DNA from: Alectoria sarmentosa
Taxonomy: Eukaryota > Ascomycota > Lecanoromycetes > Lecanorales > Parmeliaceae
Reading direction: 5' to 3'
Length of the DNA stretch: 64,000 nt
Assembly: GCA_009733775.1 (NCBI GenBank)
Contig: WOGZ01000111.1
Location: 31,736-95,735 of the forward strand
Every line of letters begins with the position of its first letter. Position 1 is the first letter of the stretch. The translations under genes and the position numbers were made by a program. Below, piece after piece: positions 33,616 through 44,752 of the stretch. The notes under the pieces were generated by a model. The model searched no databases. It was not told the origin of the DNA and saw only the letters and a program-made list of their open reading frames with translations.

Positions 33616-35100
33616 GATTGGAGAAAAAGGGGAAGGGAAGTTGGGAAGGAGGGCGCGCGGTGGGATGATGTGGGATTTGCGGATTGTGGAGATGTGATAA
33701 GGTATCCTTGTTACAATGGAGTAAGGAGCTCGAAAGGCTCTGTGCAGGTCTCGAGTGCATTTCACGCTGTTGCGAGAATGCGGTCGACCTTTGAGCCCGA
33801 AATCGATACCTAGATTCTTCAATGGCACATTCCGTTTTTACCTGACCTGTTCACCAACAAGATTACTTTTCATAGCCATTTTCATGTCCTAGTCAGGCAG
33901 GCGGTTTTTCGACTTTAGATGCCCCTTTGACGCAGTCGGCCTCGCTCACCTTCCTATAGTGTATGACATGCACGTATAATTCAAGGCTCCGTACAAAATA
34001 ACAGCGGACGAATCGCATGCCGCTTCTTCCTTGGTCTTTTCGAAGATGGTTTCGTAAACTGGATGTGTCTGCATGACGTATATACAGAGTACTGCAAACC
34101 AAAACACTTCCTCGCTCGCTCCGTGTGCCGGCTTGATCGGAAGCGCTTTCTAGGGGCTGCTCCTGTCCTACGCTCTTCCTCGTACAAAAGGATAGAATGA
34201 ATCGGTGGCCATGCCGGCTTGGCGCCGGATCTGCATCGTGGAAGGACTTCCTGTAGCGCTTGTCTCGTTGCCAGCGCAATTGTCTGGTCGCAAAAATTGG
34301 CCAAAGGAGGCGGGATTCCTGGCCGCGGGAGAGAAGCAGCATCGGCTGGTCCATGACGACTACAATGCGGTGGGGCAGCACAGATATGCAAACGGTCTTG
34401 ATGCTACAGCGTGAAAAATGCAGCTTCGTGGATTGGGGAAACTGCGAATTTCCAATGTGAGTAACGTAATGTTGGACTGGACATTGAGATTTAACCACGA
34501 ACAAGAATCGCAGGTAGGATACAATTTACAAGTTAGTATCAATATGCCCAGGACATTTGTTAGAAGACTTGATCTGCACGGCGTAGTTTGGAGCACGACT
34601 GCGCAGTTCTCGATGTCCCGTCCCGTCCAGCACGTTAAGTAAAGTACTTAGCGTTCCGTTGATGCTTTGCCACAACCCCATCCAATTCTTGACACGCGCT
34701 AGAATGCGGCGCGAGCCAAGCCGCATTCGTCGCACCTTGCGACCACTACCTCTAGGCAAATCAGCGTCCCACGCCCCTTGGTTTCAAACTGATGCTCTGG
34801 CTTGATTTAAAAGGACCTCTTTTTAAGGCGCTCATGCCCCACAAAACAGAACACGGGATTCTGTGAGCTGCATCACTCCAAAGGTGGGGGGGCGATGACG
34901 GAGACAAAAACATGGGTGCACGATTACGGCGTGGGCGTACCTCTCCAACATCTATAATGGCGCCTTCTTCCACTTTGTATAGTTCAAAACTTTCTGACAC
35001 TCCGAGGACAGCTGTCGGCCCTCCAGGCCTCGAAATTCGTTACCTCAAGCCTGGGCTCAACGAATAGAGACGAGTCCTCGGTGAATATCCAGTCTCCAAA
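33616..35100. other. 1.5-kb intergenic stretch
   Basis: A 203-codon frame on the minus strand (33893-34504) is the only long one. It has no domain, and overlapping frames are equally open, so I do not call it. I see nothing else. Confidence 0.45.
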
Positions 35101-36419
35101 ATGGCAGACTGTTTCACCTGTGACTCCACCCGAGTCATACATGTCTGCGTCTTATCTGCCTTCACGTTCGCGACTCTGCTCTCTGTCCTTTTCCGATTCT
35201 GCGCCCGCAGAATCCAGAGGATCAGATTGGAGCTGAATGACTATCTGTGCATCCTAGGCTTGGTATGTTCTCGACCACTCGAGTGCTGGCCAAATGCTGA
35301 TCGGACGCTAGGTCTTCACCATGGGGTTGACAGTCTTCACAATTCATTCCACAGTCCTCAACTCAGCCAACCCCGATCTAGATTGGGGCGACAAAGCGCT
35401 GCTGGTGGGACAGCTCCTCTGGATCACGTCCGTGACTTTCATCCGGGCCTCTGTCTTGGCTCTCTATATTCGGATTTTCCGGACGCCGTCCTTTCGCGTG
35501 ACCTGCTACGCCGTTCAAGGCTTCAATCTGGCTTATTTCGTGGCCGTAGTCCTAGCTTGTTGCTTGATATGCCGTCCTTTCCCATTCCTTTGGGATCAGT
35601 CCATCCACGGCTTCTGTGGAGATCAGAAGTCTCTCGATCTTTTCATCGGAGTTTTCAACCTCTTGATGGACATCACCACTGTTGCACTCCCAATGCCCGT
35701 TCTGTGGGGTCTTCAAGTGCGGATGAAGAAGAAGCTGATCATAGCAGCCATGTTTTCCATGGGAGTAGCGTGAGTGCCCCGCAAGAAAAGAAGAAGAGGA
35801 GAGACATGTGGATGCTGATTTCTCGTACAGAATCTGCGCCATCACGGTGGCACGGATCAAAATAACAACAGACATCAACGCGCGGAATACGCAGCAGCAG
35901 TACGCGACGATCGCCCTTCTGACGTGTCTCGAAGCTTTGCTAGGCGTCATTAACGCCTGCTTGCCAGTGATGAAGCCCATTTTTAGCAAGCTGATGGAAA
36001 CCAACATCTTCAGCTCATTTCGGACAAGAACGCCAACTGTTAGTTCGGGCAAACCAACTAACACTCCGCCGTCGAATCGTAAGGCTCATTCCTCGCCTCG
36101 AGGAGGAAAGTATCCGCATGTTAGTCTGCCCAGGCAAATAGTGCACAAAGATTCACTTCTCATGTTCTCTTCAGATCTGCCAACAGATGTTCGAGCACCT
36201 TCGATTCCGCTGCCAATCTTCTCATGGCGACCCTTGTCCAGGTTCTATCTTCCCAAGGCTGAATGGGAGCACGATACATTGGAAGTGAGGAAGGACAGCG
36301 AAATTGGAGCCATGACAGATCGGGACTTTGGGCATCGCCCGTCAGAAGGCGATTCGCCAACCCTGCCATGGCAACCTCAGTGGCGAAGCCATCGCAAAGA
36401 CGCTATCAACAGGTGCTAA
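35101..36419 (+). CDS. fungal rhodopsin-like / PTH11-related seven-TM membrane protein
   Basis: Three exons (35101-35262, 35312-35769, 35831-36419) give 402 aa. The introns have clean ends (GTATGT...CTAG and GTGAGT...ACAG). The N-terminal two-thirds is hydrophobic with about seven spans: VLSAFTFATLLSVLFRFCAR, LNDYLCILGLVFTMGLTVF, LLVGQLLWITSVTFIRASVL, YFVAVVLACCLICRPFPF, LFIGVFNLLMDITTVALPMP, LIIAAMFSMGVAICAITVAR and TIALLTCLEALLGVINACLP. Diagnostic features are the W-D-Q-S-x-x-G-x-C loop before helix 5, the helix-5 D-x-x-x-x-x-L-P-x-P-V-L-W-x-L-Q block, and E-x-x-L-G-V-I-x-A-C-L-P. The cytoplasmic tail (about 125 aa) is Ser/Pro-rich. These are plasma-membrane receptor-like proteins of mostly unknown ligand. 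No CFEM domain precedes the helices. Confidence 0.85.
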
Positions 36420-36564
36420 ATTGACCTGCAGATCACCTCATAGCGTAGTCTTGGTCTCCAGTATGGGCATCTGCTTGTGGTCTGGTGTTCTCGGATTTTG
36501 TAGGCCGTTAGCTTTCTATGGCTCTTTCCAGAGCTGGACCTTGTTGTGCAAAAAAATGACCGGG

Positions 36565-37483
36565 CTACCAATTTAGCGAGATTGTCGATGCAATACCTCC
36601 GACACCCAGCGCTTCCTCACCATGCCCATCACGGCCCGCAATGGAAAGCACCAGGCCACGAATGTCAGCGCCACGATCTCGCAGCCAACCTTGGCCAATT
36701 TCATCCTGTTCTGAGCGGAGACTGAGATTTGACGGACCAAGGCCTTGATTCGGCAATCCAATTTCAAAATCTAGGCTTCTGTCTTTGCCACGCCCGTCGG
36801 TAATTCTGGGTGATACGCCCAGAATGGAACCATACAGCTCGGCGAAAGTGTCAAATCTGGACTTCGGCACCATCACCTCCACGATTGAGATACCGACCGC
36901 GCCGCAGGAATGCGTTGTCCTTTCGTTGTGGTCGAAGGGCACCCGGACAGTTCGAGGTGTCACGTAGTGACACAAGAAGGGAAAATCTGTACGGTCGAGG
37001 GAGTTGGAAGATACTGGTCTCGAGGGTTCCCATTTGACCTGCACAGCATCCCATCTGGTACGACTACCTACGTCCGGCAAGGTGTAGCCAAGATCGAGCT
37101 CTTTGCCATTCTGGTTCTCCCTCAATCGAGACATGATACTATTGTGCAGTGATTGGGCTGTTGATGGAGGCATCGACGTCAATGCAAAATCTATCAAACC
37201 TGGAGACTTGTCTGCCCACGCATAGAATCCCCTTGGTGTATTTATCCAGCAGAAGAGCTCTAGATAAGTTCCATCGGCGAAGACGATGAGCTTGTTCCGG
37301 CTCGACTGCCCTATGTACCAATTACGCTCACACGCTGGAAGGGGAGTTTGTCGTAGACCAACCTGCATGCACGCCGCCTTCTAAGACAGTGAAGTTATCG
37401 CTTAGCCAGGGTGGAGGATTTTCAAAATCTTCGGGTGAGAGGAGTAGAACGACATGATCGTGGACACAGAGCGAGGCTCCCAT
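36565..37483 (-). CDS. glyoxalase-like domain protein (Glyoxalase_3 type)
   Basis: Two exons on the minus strand (37483-37363 and 37310-36565) join to 867 nt and 288 aa across a 52-nt intron. The start MGASLCVHDHVVLLLSPEDF and WLSDNFTVLEGGVHAGQSSR, then NKLIVFADGTYLELFCWIN, fit the fungal glyoxalase-like pattern (D-H-V-x-L, then F-x-V-x-x-G-G-x-H-x-x-x-x-T/S-x-N-x-L-x-x-F-x-D-G-x-Y-L-E-L). A second half with FDTFAELYGSILGV matches the paired beta-alpha-beta unit. The two His and the Glu of LEL are candidate metal ligands. The substrate is unknown. It is transcribed away from the FMN dehydrogenase gene and shares a 444-bp upstream region with it. Confidence 0.8.
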
Positions 37484-37927
37484 CTTCGTAGATGGCGCCT
37501 GGTTGAAATCCACAGAGCTGGGACACCACCTGCGAGTATTAACGACGCTCCCAGCACGTATATCAACCGTACGAAGAGCGGTCTCGCGACCAAGCCACCG
37601 ATGAATGAATGTCTCAGAGCATGTATTACGCCGATAACTTTTGAACAAGGCTTGGCATCAGACTTGGCACTGCAAACGCAGCACGGGTAACCCCGCATTT
37701 TTGGAGATGCAAAATGCCTTTCCGTCCACGTCTCCGGGATGGTGGGGGTATGATGCCACTGGTGCTACCACCTACTACTCTGGCTTAGCATTTACTCTTA
37801 GCACCTATCACTACTACGTCAATCCTCATGCACTTTCTTACTCCCATCTTCTCTCTTTCCCCGTGTCCCAGATCCTCCCTATCTCCTTGCCCCAACAACA
37901 GCAACAGCAAAAGAAATCCTCTTCACC
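37484..37927. promoter_or_regulatory. shared divergent promoter (glyoxalase-like / FMN dehydrogenase)
   Basis: Only 444 bp separate the two oppositely oriented start codons. On the dehydrogenase side a CT-rich tract (about 37828-37890) precedes a CAACAGCAACAG-type leader and the ATG at 37928, the usual layout of a fungal promoter and leader. The arrangement allows co-regulation but does not prove it. Confidence 0.5.
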
Positions 37928-39166
37928 ATGGCAGCCCAAGACAAAGGCGGAAAGCCTCATGACCTCGACTGCCTTACCATTGCCGAGCTAGCAAAGCATG
38001 CTGAACTCCGCATGGTCAAGCCAACACGCGACTATTACAATGAAGGGGCTGACTCTGGATCCACTCTTCTCGAGAATACCACAGCCTACAGCAAGTATCG
38101 CATACGGCCCCGAGTCCTGCGGGACATGTCCCTCATCGACACCTCCGTCTCAATATGGGGCGCTCGCAACTCTGTCCCGATCGGTGTTGCTCCAACTGCC
38201 ATGCAGTGTCTCGCCCATCCAGACGGAGAAGTCGCCACTGCGAAAGCGTGCAAAGAAGCTAGTATAACCATGGGTCTCTCATCCTTCGCAACTTCAACCC
38301 TCGAAGATGTCGCCTCAGGTATTGATGGCCATCCTCTCGTCCTCCAATTGTACCTCTTCGAAGAACGCGAACATTCTCGGAAACTGATACAACGGGCAAA
38401 GACGGCAGGTTACAAAGCCGTCTTTCTGACCGTCGACACGCCTATGCTTGGCCGCCGAAATATGGAGATACGCAATCGATTCGCATTGCCCAAACCTTAC
38501 AAGATTGCGAATTTCGTCGACGACTCCACTTCCTCTGCCTCCGAGATGGTCATGGGAGGGTCGACGCCGGAGTCAGTGCAGGGAGAGGAAAAGTCAAGTA
38601 CCAGCACAAAGGGATATTACGATGGGAAGATACGGCAGGTGCCTTCCGGGCCCATAACATTCCATACACACGCGCCAAATCCGACACTGAACTGGGAGCG
38701 GGATATTGGTTGGTTGAAGGAGCAATGTTCGCCGGAAATGGAGGTGTGGGTGAAGGGTATTGCTACGGCTGAAGATACATATCTAGCTGTCCGTCATGGT
38801 GTTGATGGGATCGTCGTCTCAAATCATGGTGGAAGACAACTCAACGGTGCTTTGGCAACACTAGATGCCCTACCCGAGGTCGTGGAAGCGGCGAAAGGAA
38901 GGATACCCGTTCACGTGGATGGAGGAATAAGACACGGTACAGACGTCTTCAAAGCGGTAGCCCTGGGTGCAGATTTCGTCTGGATAGGGCGGCCGGTGCT
39001 GTGGGGATTGGCGTATAAAGGTCAGGAAGGGGTGGAGCTCTGCTTGAGATTGCTGAGCGATGAATTCAGGCTGTGCATGGGTTTGGCTGGAACAGTCAAG
39101 GTGGAGGATATAACGAAGGAGTACTTGGTGAAGATTGACAAAAGCGGTTTCATCAGTCGCCTCTAA
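37928..39166 (+). CDS. FMN-dependent alpha-hydroxyacid dehydrogenase/oxidase
   Basis: A single-exon gene of 412 aa, full length for the family. The TIM barrel oxidises an L-2-hydroxyacid such as lactate, glycolate or a longer acid to the 2-oxoacid using FMN. Visible signatures are SKYRIRPRVLRDMS, VPIGVAPTAMQCLAHPDGE (FMN pocket), FLTVDTPMLGRRNMEIRNRF with the substrate-binding Arg, VWVKGIATAEDTYLAVRHG with the FMN-contacting Lys, the active-site loop VVSNHGGRQL with the catalytic His 300, and VHVDGGIRHGTDVFKAVALG. There is no cytochrome b5 domain, so it is not flavocytochrome b2 but resembles the cytosolic or peroxisomal oxidases. The C-terminus (FISRL) ends in SRL, a close variant of the peroxisomal SKL signal. 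Confidence 0.93.
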   Translation: MAAQDKGGKPHDLDCLTIAELAKHAELRMVKPTRDYYNEGADSGSTLLENTTAYSKYRIRPRVLRDMSLIDTSVSIWGARNSVPIGVAPTAMQCLAHPDGEVATAKACKEASITMGLSSFATSTLEDVASGIDGHPLVLQLYLFEEREHSRKLIQRAKTAGYKAVFLTVDTPMLGRRNMEIRNRFALPKPYKIANFVDDSTSSASEMVMGGSTPESVQGEEKSSTSTKGYYDGKIRQVPSGPITFHTHAPNPTLNWERDIGWLKEQCSPEMEVWVKGIATAEDTYLAVRHGVDGIVVSNHGGRQLNGALATLDALPEVVEAAKGRIPVHVDGGIRHGTDVFKAVALGADFVWIGRPVLWGLAYKGQEGVELCLRLLSDEFRLCMGLAGTVKVEDITKEYLVKIDKSGFISRL

Positions 39167-39419
39167 TTTAGATTCTAGACGTCATATAAAATAATATTGG
39201 GACGTATCGAGGTGATTTTTCAGAAGCTTGAACACCTCTTGTGTAGCGGTGTTGGAAACGATGTAGCACTAGGCTGTTTCTTCGTGACCTCATAAGTGAT
39301 GACTTGTGGACGTTAAATCATTTCATGGCAACGTGCAAGTGATTGATAAACATTTGCATCATGAGTGGGACTCTGACAACCCATCGAACCAACACATCCT
39401 TCGAGCGCCTGATCCATCA

Positions 39420-40513
39420 ATGGCCTCCAGACGTCTAATAGCCTCATACATCTGCGAATGGCTTATCATAGTGTACGTAGAATATGATCGTCCATACTGA
39501 ATACTGCTCAAGCAAACCCCAGGACCGCACTAGTCACCGCGCTCCTATTGTCGACCGTAAACCCAGACTACCACCCCTTCAGCCCACTCGACCTAAGCAT
39601 TTCGTATCCCCACCGGGAGCGCGCCAAAGTCAGTCTCGTCATCCTCACCTTCCTATCGATCATCCTGCCCATTTCCGTCATCGGACTCCTCTCTCTCTTC
39701 GTCCCAACCCGCGCGGTCTCAAACTCCAACAACACCAATGAGCGCCGCCGGCGAGAAAAGCTCTGGGAGCTGAACGCCAGCTTGCTCGGACTGGGCGTCA
39801 GCCTCGCTACGGCCACGATCATCTTCACCGGGGTGAAGAACCTCTCGGGGAAGCCCCGTCCGGACTTCCTCGCGCGGTGCAAGCCAGATGTTGGAAAGGT
39901 GGCCGCTCACAAAGTGGGTGGCTATGGGCAGGCGGCGGTCTCGGAACTGTGGGTCATGGTAGACGGAGGCATCTGCCAAGAAGCGGACAGACGGCGGTTG
40001 AATGATGGCTTCAGGAGCTTTCCCAGTGGCTACGCGACAAGTGAGGCTGTTCAGCAGCTGGACCTGACAGGCTACTGACATCGATACGTAGTTGCGTTCG
40101 CGGGTCTATGGTATCTGACCCTATACCTAAGCGCCAGATTCGGCGTGACACCTCCAAGTCTAGCAAACTATCAATCGCGACGAAGGTCGCTGCAAAATGA
40201 CGAGGCAGGCGAGCCATTGATCCAGAGATCCGCCCAACCTACGCAACACCAGTCGTTCGCAGAGGAAACCGCGGCTCCACCGGCTTTCTTGCTTCCGTTG
40301 CCGTACATCCCACTCGGTCTTGCCATTTTCGTTGCCGGAACCCGGTATTTCGACTTCAGGAACCATGGCTTCGACGTACTGGCTGGATCCGCCGTGGGTA
40401 CGATTACCGCTTGGTTCGGCTTCAGACTGTACCATCCGCCACTCTCGAGCCGTACGAGGCGATCTTGGGGCCCACGTAGTGACCAAGCAGCGTTTGCAGG
40501 TAGGGACCAGTGA
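39420..40513 (+). CDS. PAP2-family lipid phosphate phosphatase with altered motif 2
   Basis: Three exons (39420-39472, 39523-40040, 40092-40513) join to 993 nt and 330 aa. The start MASRRLIASYICEWLIIV is the first membrane span of DPP1/LPP1-like phosphatidate phosphatases. The frame of exon 2 is open from a TTG, but no ATG exists there, so the upstream exon is needed. Motif 1 is KNLSGKPRPDF. Motif 2 reads SFPSGYAT where the family has S-G-H. Motif 3 is TRYFDFRNHGFDVLAGS (T-R instead of S-R; the nucleophilic His is present). In PAP2 enzymes the motif-2 His is the acid in the phosphotransfer, so activity may be lost or changed. Six membrane spans are expected. Introns are 50 and 51 nt with clean ends. 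Confidence 0.85.
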
Positions 40514-41033
40514 GATGGTCTGCTCGCATAAGCATGAACATCGTCATCTTTGAACCCAGACGGGCATGGATCCCAAGCACCGTATGTTTTGATAATGCAA
40601 GGATACTATCTATAGATCTATCAGGCCCCCGAGACGCTGAGTCCCCTAATGAGAAGAAGTTAGATACATCTACTGTAGGTCCCAGTCGTACCTAGTCTGC
40701 ACATGCTTTTGCTCCTCTGCATTTCCCAAGGCCCAAGCAGACCATATGGTCCATCTCGAGGATCAAAGCAAAGCAAAGCAATTTCCATCACATCCCACCG
40801 AGCTCAAGATCTACAGTTCTCAAAATAAGATCCCGCGCGCTCGTCTTGAACGTTTCCACTCACCTTCCACCTCAAACCCCAGCTCCAACCTCATTGCCTA
40901 TTTCAACACTCCAAGTAGAACAAAAAAAGCCTTGCTGAGACCAGCCCCCCCCACTCAATCTCAGCATGTATTCAAACCCTACAACCCCAGCACCACAGAT
41001 ATCCATCACCACAGACCGAGTCCGTGTCTTTCT
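40514..41033. other. 520-bp intergenic stretch
   Basis: No gene is recognisable. It is rich in CA and CCC dinucleotide runs on the plus strand. Confidence 0.4.
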
Positions 41034-41410
41034 TCACCAGCACCACCTCTTGGAGCCCCTCACATGCGAAGAAAAAAACCATGAGCGAGTCAAGAGTTGG
41101 GGGGAAACCATCCCAAAACAGGTGGATTTAGCCTTCGTAATCCCCACTTCATGTAGCAGCTTGTGCTTATCGGGCGCGATTTCACCCGCCCACATACATG
41201 AGATGAAGGGGAATGGAGGGAAAGCCGACGCTTCTAGTGCTTCTTCGGGCTGCGGACTCGATCCGTCAAGCCAGACGATCATATTTGAGGCCGCAGAATA
41301 CATCGTTTCCAGCGATTGTATTTGTGCTTCTATCTGTTATGTGATTCCCTGGTTGATGCTAACACCGTCAGTTCAGATGGTATATGATTGAGCGTGGTTT
41401 TCATAAACAG
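41034..41410 (-). pseudogene. HET-domain (heterokaryon incompatibility) relic
   Basis: On the minus strand the frame reads AQSYTI, a TGA stop, TDGVSINQGIT, a TAA stop, QIEAQIQSLETMYSAASNMI and VWLDG. This is the diagnostic core of HET domains: W-[IV]-D-A-[LV]-C-I-N-Q, then Q-V-x-x-M-x-x-I-Y-x-x-A-x-x-V-[IV]-V-W-L-G. The expected Trp codon TGG before the Asp is TGA, and a codon after INQ has become TAA. LLTRSWF further on fits the later R-x-W-F/T-x-R-x-W block. The rest of the gene is missing. An intact version would trigger cell death in non-self fusion. Confidence 0.65.
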
Positions 41411-42251
41411 GATAGCGCTAACTTGAGACCCAGGGAAAAATCTTGATTACAGATGCACCATCGCAAAAGAATTCTCGATCAAGTGATTAGCTGTCCCGGA
41501 ATGTATAAAAGCGCTGAGAACTTTTGGGGCTCTGTATAATTGAGTATAGCGTGAATTGTATATCGAGATGCCAACACTACATGAGACGTACAGAAGACGT
41601 ACGTACATCACGACCGTCAAATGACGCATAAGCAATTAAAATCTCGATCCTTCAACATACACCACAACGAGTCTGTGTGTAAAGGAGAACAAGACCGATG
41701 TGAAAACAACTTTTCCAACTATAAGAGCCAAAAAAAGAAAGCACCGCGCGCTTCTCTCCATTCACCATCTCGAGAATAATTCCGCAGGACTCAGCATCTT
41801 CTTTTTCTCGCGAGCGCAGCCCCCAAGCTCATCATAGTACCTGCGCAAAGCACCACCATCTCCTCCGTAGTAGTCGTTGTCTTTCTTCGTAGCCAATATA
41901 AACCCTCACTCTCAGATCCATCATCCTCATCTCCGAATCAACACTCAATGTCTTTTCGCAGAAACCGAGAGCTCCTTTCAGCGTTCGATCCTATTCACGA
42001 CGTCTTCATCGTATATGCTACCTGATCCAGAACCATTTTAGAAGCATCACAGACGAATTCAGGGCCATCGTCACCATCGTCGGTAAAGTCTATCGAAGAA
42101 ACGAGAACAGCAATCCACGAGCACCAGCTATCAAGAAGCACAGGTCACGCAAATCAGTAGGCCTTCCATCCCCGCCAGACATGTTTCTGGGAGATATAAA
42201 ATGGGTAGATGCAAATGCCAGCTATGTTGTAAGTAAGCGTCAGAAGAAGCG
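41411..42251. other. 840-bp stretch, possibly 5' exons of the next gene
   Basis: A frame from about 42027 to 42300 is open and basic (KVYRRNENSNPRAPAIKKHR) and ends near a good donor (GTAAGTAAG at about 42230). It could be an exon of the hypothetical gene at 42252, but no clear ATG or in-phase join was found. Confidence 0.3.
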
Positions 42252-43079
42252 ATGCTGGAAACATGTCTGCGCGAGAAGACGGTCGAAGATCAAAGCGGCG
42301 TAGTCGCTTCTGATACAAACGCCAATGGAGAGCCTAGAAACTCTTGGATCTTCCGCGTACTCTATAGCATCGGCCTCTGCAGCGCAAAACCGCCTTCGAC
42401 AGCACATAGTAGCAGCAGCGACGAAACGGGCAATGCCGACCAGAGAGCGCACTACCGTCTTCATCACTATAATACCCAAACTCAATATCCTGATCCATCG
42501 TCCGAAAAACGCCAAGATCCAATACGATCTCTCTGGCAGTGCCATTTCTCCTATTTCCCCACGTCAGAATTGCACCGCTCACAAGCACAACCCTCGACCC
42601 TATCTTCCCTCGTCTCCCAACCATCCCCGACACAGACCCACTTTCCCCCATCAAAAACGCCAATCTCTCTTGGAGTACTACATGCCCACAATCCCTTGCA
42701 CGGATCCCTCCTCTTCCCTGGACACGAACTCCTCCATTCCACCCTCCAGCCCGAACGCCCGGGGTCACAAGTCTACCCTGTCTTCCAGCAAGCCAGACTA
42801 GACGCCCGGAACCCGTCCACGAGCGCCGAGGCGGCACCTTTAGGCAAGAAGGTCGTTTGGGAGACGGAGGCAGGGATTCTCGATGTAAAGTCGTCGGAGA
42901 AATACAAGGACGAAGACGAGGACGGAGCGTTGCGTTGGGGCCAATCGAACGCGATTCTATTGACTCTATATGTTTTCAGACGGGCGTGTCCGGGGTTGGG
43001 ATTTTGCGAGCGTGGATGCGGTAGCGTCGGGCTCGGGATCGGGATGATTTTTTTATTCGGCGAGGGCAATCTGAGGTGA
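42252..43079 (+). CDS. hypothetical protein, low confidence
   Basis: This frame of 275 codons is the longest in the region. Its middle is Ser/Pro/His-rich and looks disordered. The C-terminal part has an acidic, Lys-rich run (SSEKYKDEDEDGAL) followed by two mildly hydrophobic stretches. Two other plus frames and one minus frame are also open for 158 to 167 codons here, which weakens the case. No domain is recognised. Confidence 0.3.
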   Translation: MLETCLREKTVEDQSGVVASDTNANGEPRNSWIFRVLYSIGLCSAKPPSTAHSSSSDETGNADQRAHYRLHHYNTQTQYPDPSSEKRQDPIRSLWQCHFSYFPTSELHRSQAQPSTLSSLVSQPSPTQTHFPPSKTPISLGVLHAHNPLHGSLLFPGHELLHSTLQPERPGSQVYPVFQQARLDARNPSTSAEAAPLGKKVVWETEAGILDVKSSEKYKDEDEDGALRWGQSNAILLTLYVFRRACPGLGFCERGCGSVGLGIGMIFLFGEGNLR

Positions 43080-43737
43080 TGAATAAAGTCTCAATTCGTA
43101 TAGTCCCCAGAGCTGTAAGCTCGGCGCATATGTAAGAGACACAGTAACGATGCGTTTCTTGGACTTGACTTATTGCTTGTTTTGGTGGGGCTTTTCATAG
43201 GCCAAGCGGCCAAGTCCAAAGGACTCTTGAACGAGGAGACGACCCTCTTGGCAGGTGACTCTATATGTGCTTGGATGTCCAGTTTTGATCGCGTTTTGTT
43301 TCGCGTCAATGGTAGATTGGCTGTTTCTCCATGGACGGACGGGTTAAGGATGCACGATACAAGCTACTACCGGTGATGGGTAATATTCCTCAGATTCCTT
43401 GTAGTGATCATGCCATCGAGTCGCTTTACGCTAGGCAACTACTTTTCGAGACCATGCCGTCAAAGGCCTGTCTTTTCAAGAGGCAGAAGTGGTCATCTAT
43501 CAGTTGATTGTAGGTAATTAATGCCATGCTTTTGTCTAGGTAATTGCAGATGTCAGGGACACCAGGGACAACATCTGCAATCGCAACTCACTGTGGCCAC
43601 TTGCACCGAGATCTCCATTGGAATCTACCAGGACGGTCCCTTCCCATTCCTCGATCCTGATCAGTGCATGCTGCAACCCTTCTCAGTTCAGTGAAATCAT
43701 TTCCGAGTCCTCGTGCCCACCACTCTCATACTTACCC
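43080..43737. other. 660-bp intergenic stretch
   Basis: No gene. A hairpin with 8-bp arms (GCAGATGT and ACATCTGC) lies at about 43548-43580. Confidence 0.45.
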
Positions 43738-44752
43738 TCAATTGCTTGCACTGTCCGTCTGAGCCTTGGAATATTGCGGACGAAGACACCATGAGATTCC
43801 GTAAGAGGTGCAATGGCTGTCAGGATCCTCCTCATGGAAAAATGCAGCCGAGTCTTCGGAGCCGACGTCTTCACGGGCTTCATGGTTCGCGTCACCACCG
43901 AAAAACTCGGTATCGAAAACCATTTCATCCGTGAACGTAAAGTTCTTCTGAGATGCGAGGCTCCTGATCCATTTGCGGAAGAAGTCGTCGATTGTCCCTT
44001 CAGTCTCGTGGTCGACGATAGTTCTCTGTTGGATGTATGAAATAGAGATGGTAAGGGTGTTTGAGACTTTGAGCCCAACGAGCGCTGCGCATACCTCGCT
44101 GCTGAAAGCGACCGCCCGGAGCAAGGAATTTTTTTCATCATCATCGACGTCCGAGTCATCGAACCGCTCATCCAGCGAAAGTTCAAAAATCTGTAGGTCG
44201 CAGCCGCGGTTGACGAAGTATTGAATCGTACCCGCGACACTGACAGGGAGTATGGGTTCAGCCCCGACTTTAGGCTGGACTAAGAGCGCGAGGTGCTTGA
44301 TTTGTTGGAGGTTCTGGTCCGGAAAGCCCACTTTGAGATAGTCTTCGTCATTGAAGATTGACATATCGCATGAGTACAAAAAGTTGTTCTTTCCGTACAG
44401 CACAGGCATAGCTTCCAGATAGATCTGACGACAGGTGCGCAGGATGGCACTTTCCGGCGGAAATTCCCTAACAGGGTGAGGTATGGAGTTCGATAAGGCT
44501 CTTTGGGCTCGCTGGATGCCTGAATAGTAGTCTGGATGTCGGAGAAATTGCGGCCTAATCGATGAGCTGTGGACCAAGAGATGCTCATAGATCTGAAGGC
44601 GCACTTCAGGCGGGAGTAATAGGAAGGATAGAACCGTGGCCTAATCACGCAATAGTGTCAGTGCATATGATCGCCCAGAGCCTTTGGATATCTGAAGACC
44701 CTACCTTGGCAGTGTCTTCAGAGTCCATCTTGGCAGTGTCTTCAGAGTCCAT
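43738..44752 (-). CDS. 2EXR-like fungal protein with repeated N-terminus
   Basis: Two exons on the minus strand (44752-44705 and 44640-43738) joined across a 64-nt intron give 316 aa. Exon 1 is just two copies of the octapeptide MDSEDTAK, encoded by a 24-bp tandem repeat. Exon 2 opens with ATVLSFLLLPPEVRLQIYEH, the L-L-P-x-E-V-R-x-x-I-Y-x-x-L signature, followed by ESAILRTCRQIYLEAMPVLY and GKNNF, the C-R-Q-I-x-x-E-A-x-P-x-L-Y-x-x-N-x-F block of this fungus-specific family. A long polar C-terminus follows, with acidic patches (DDSDVDDDE). Function is unknown. Because exon 1 is so small the start is less certain than the body. Confidence 0.72.

Noticed and set aside
33893..34504. 203-codon minus-strand frame
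   Set aside because: No domain, biased composition, and overlapping frames are similarly open.
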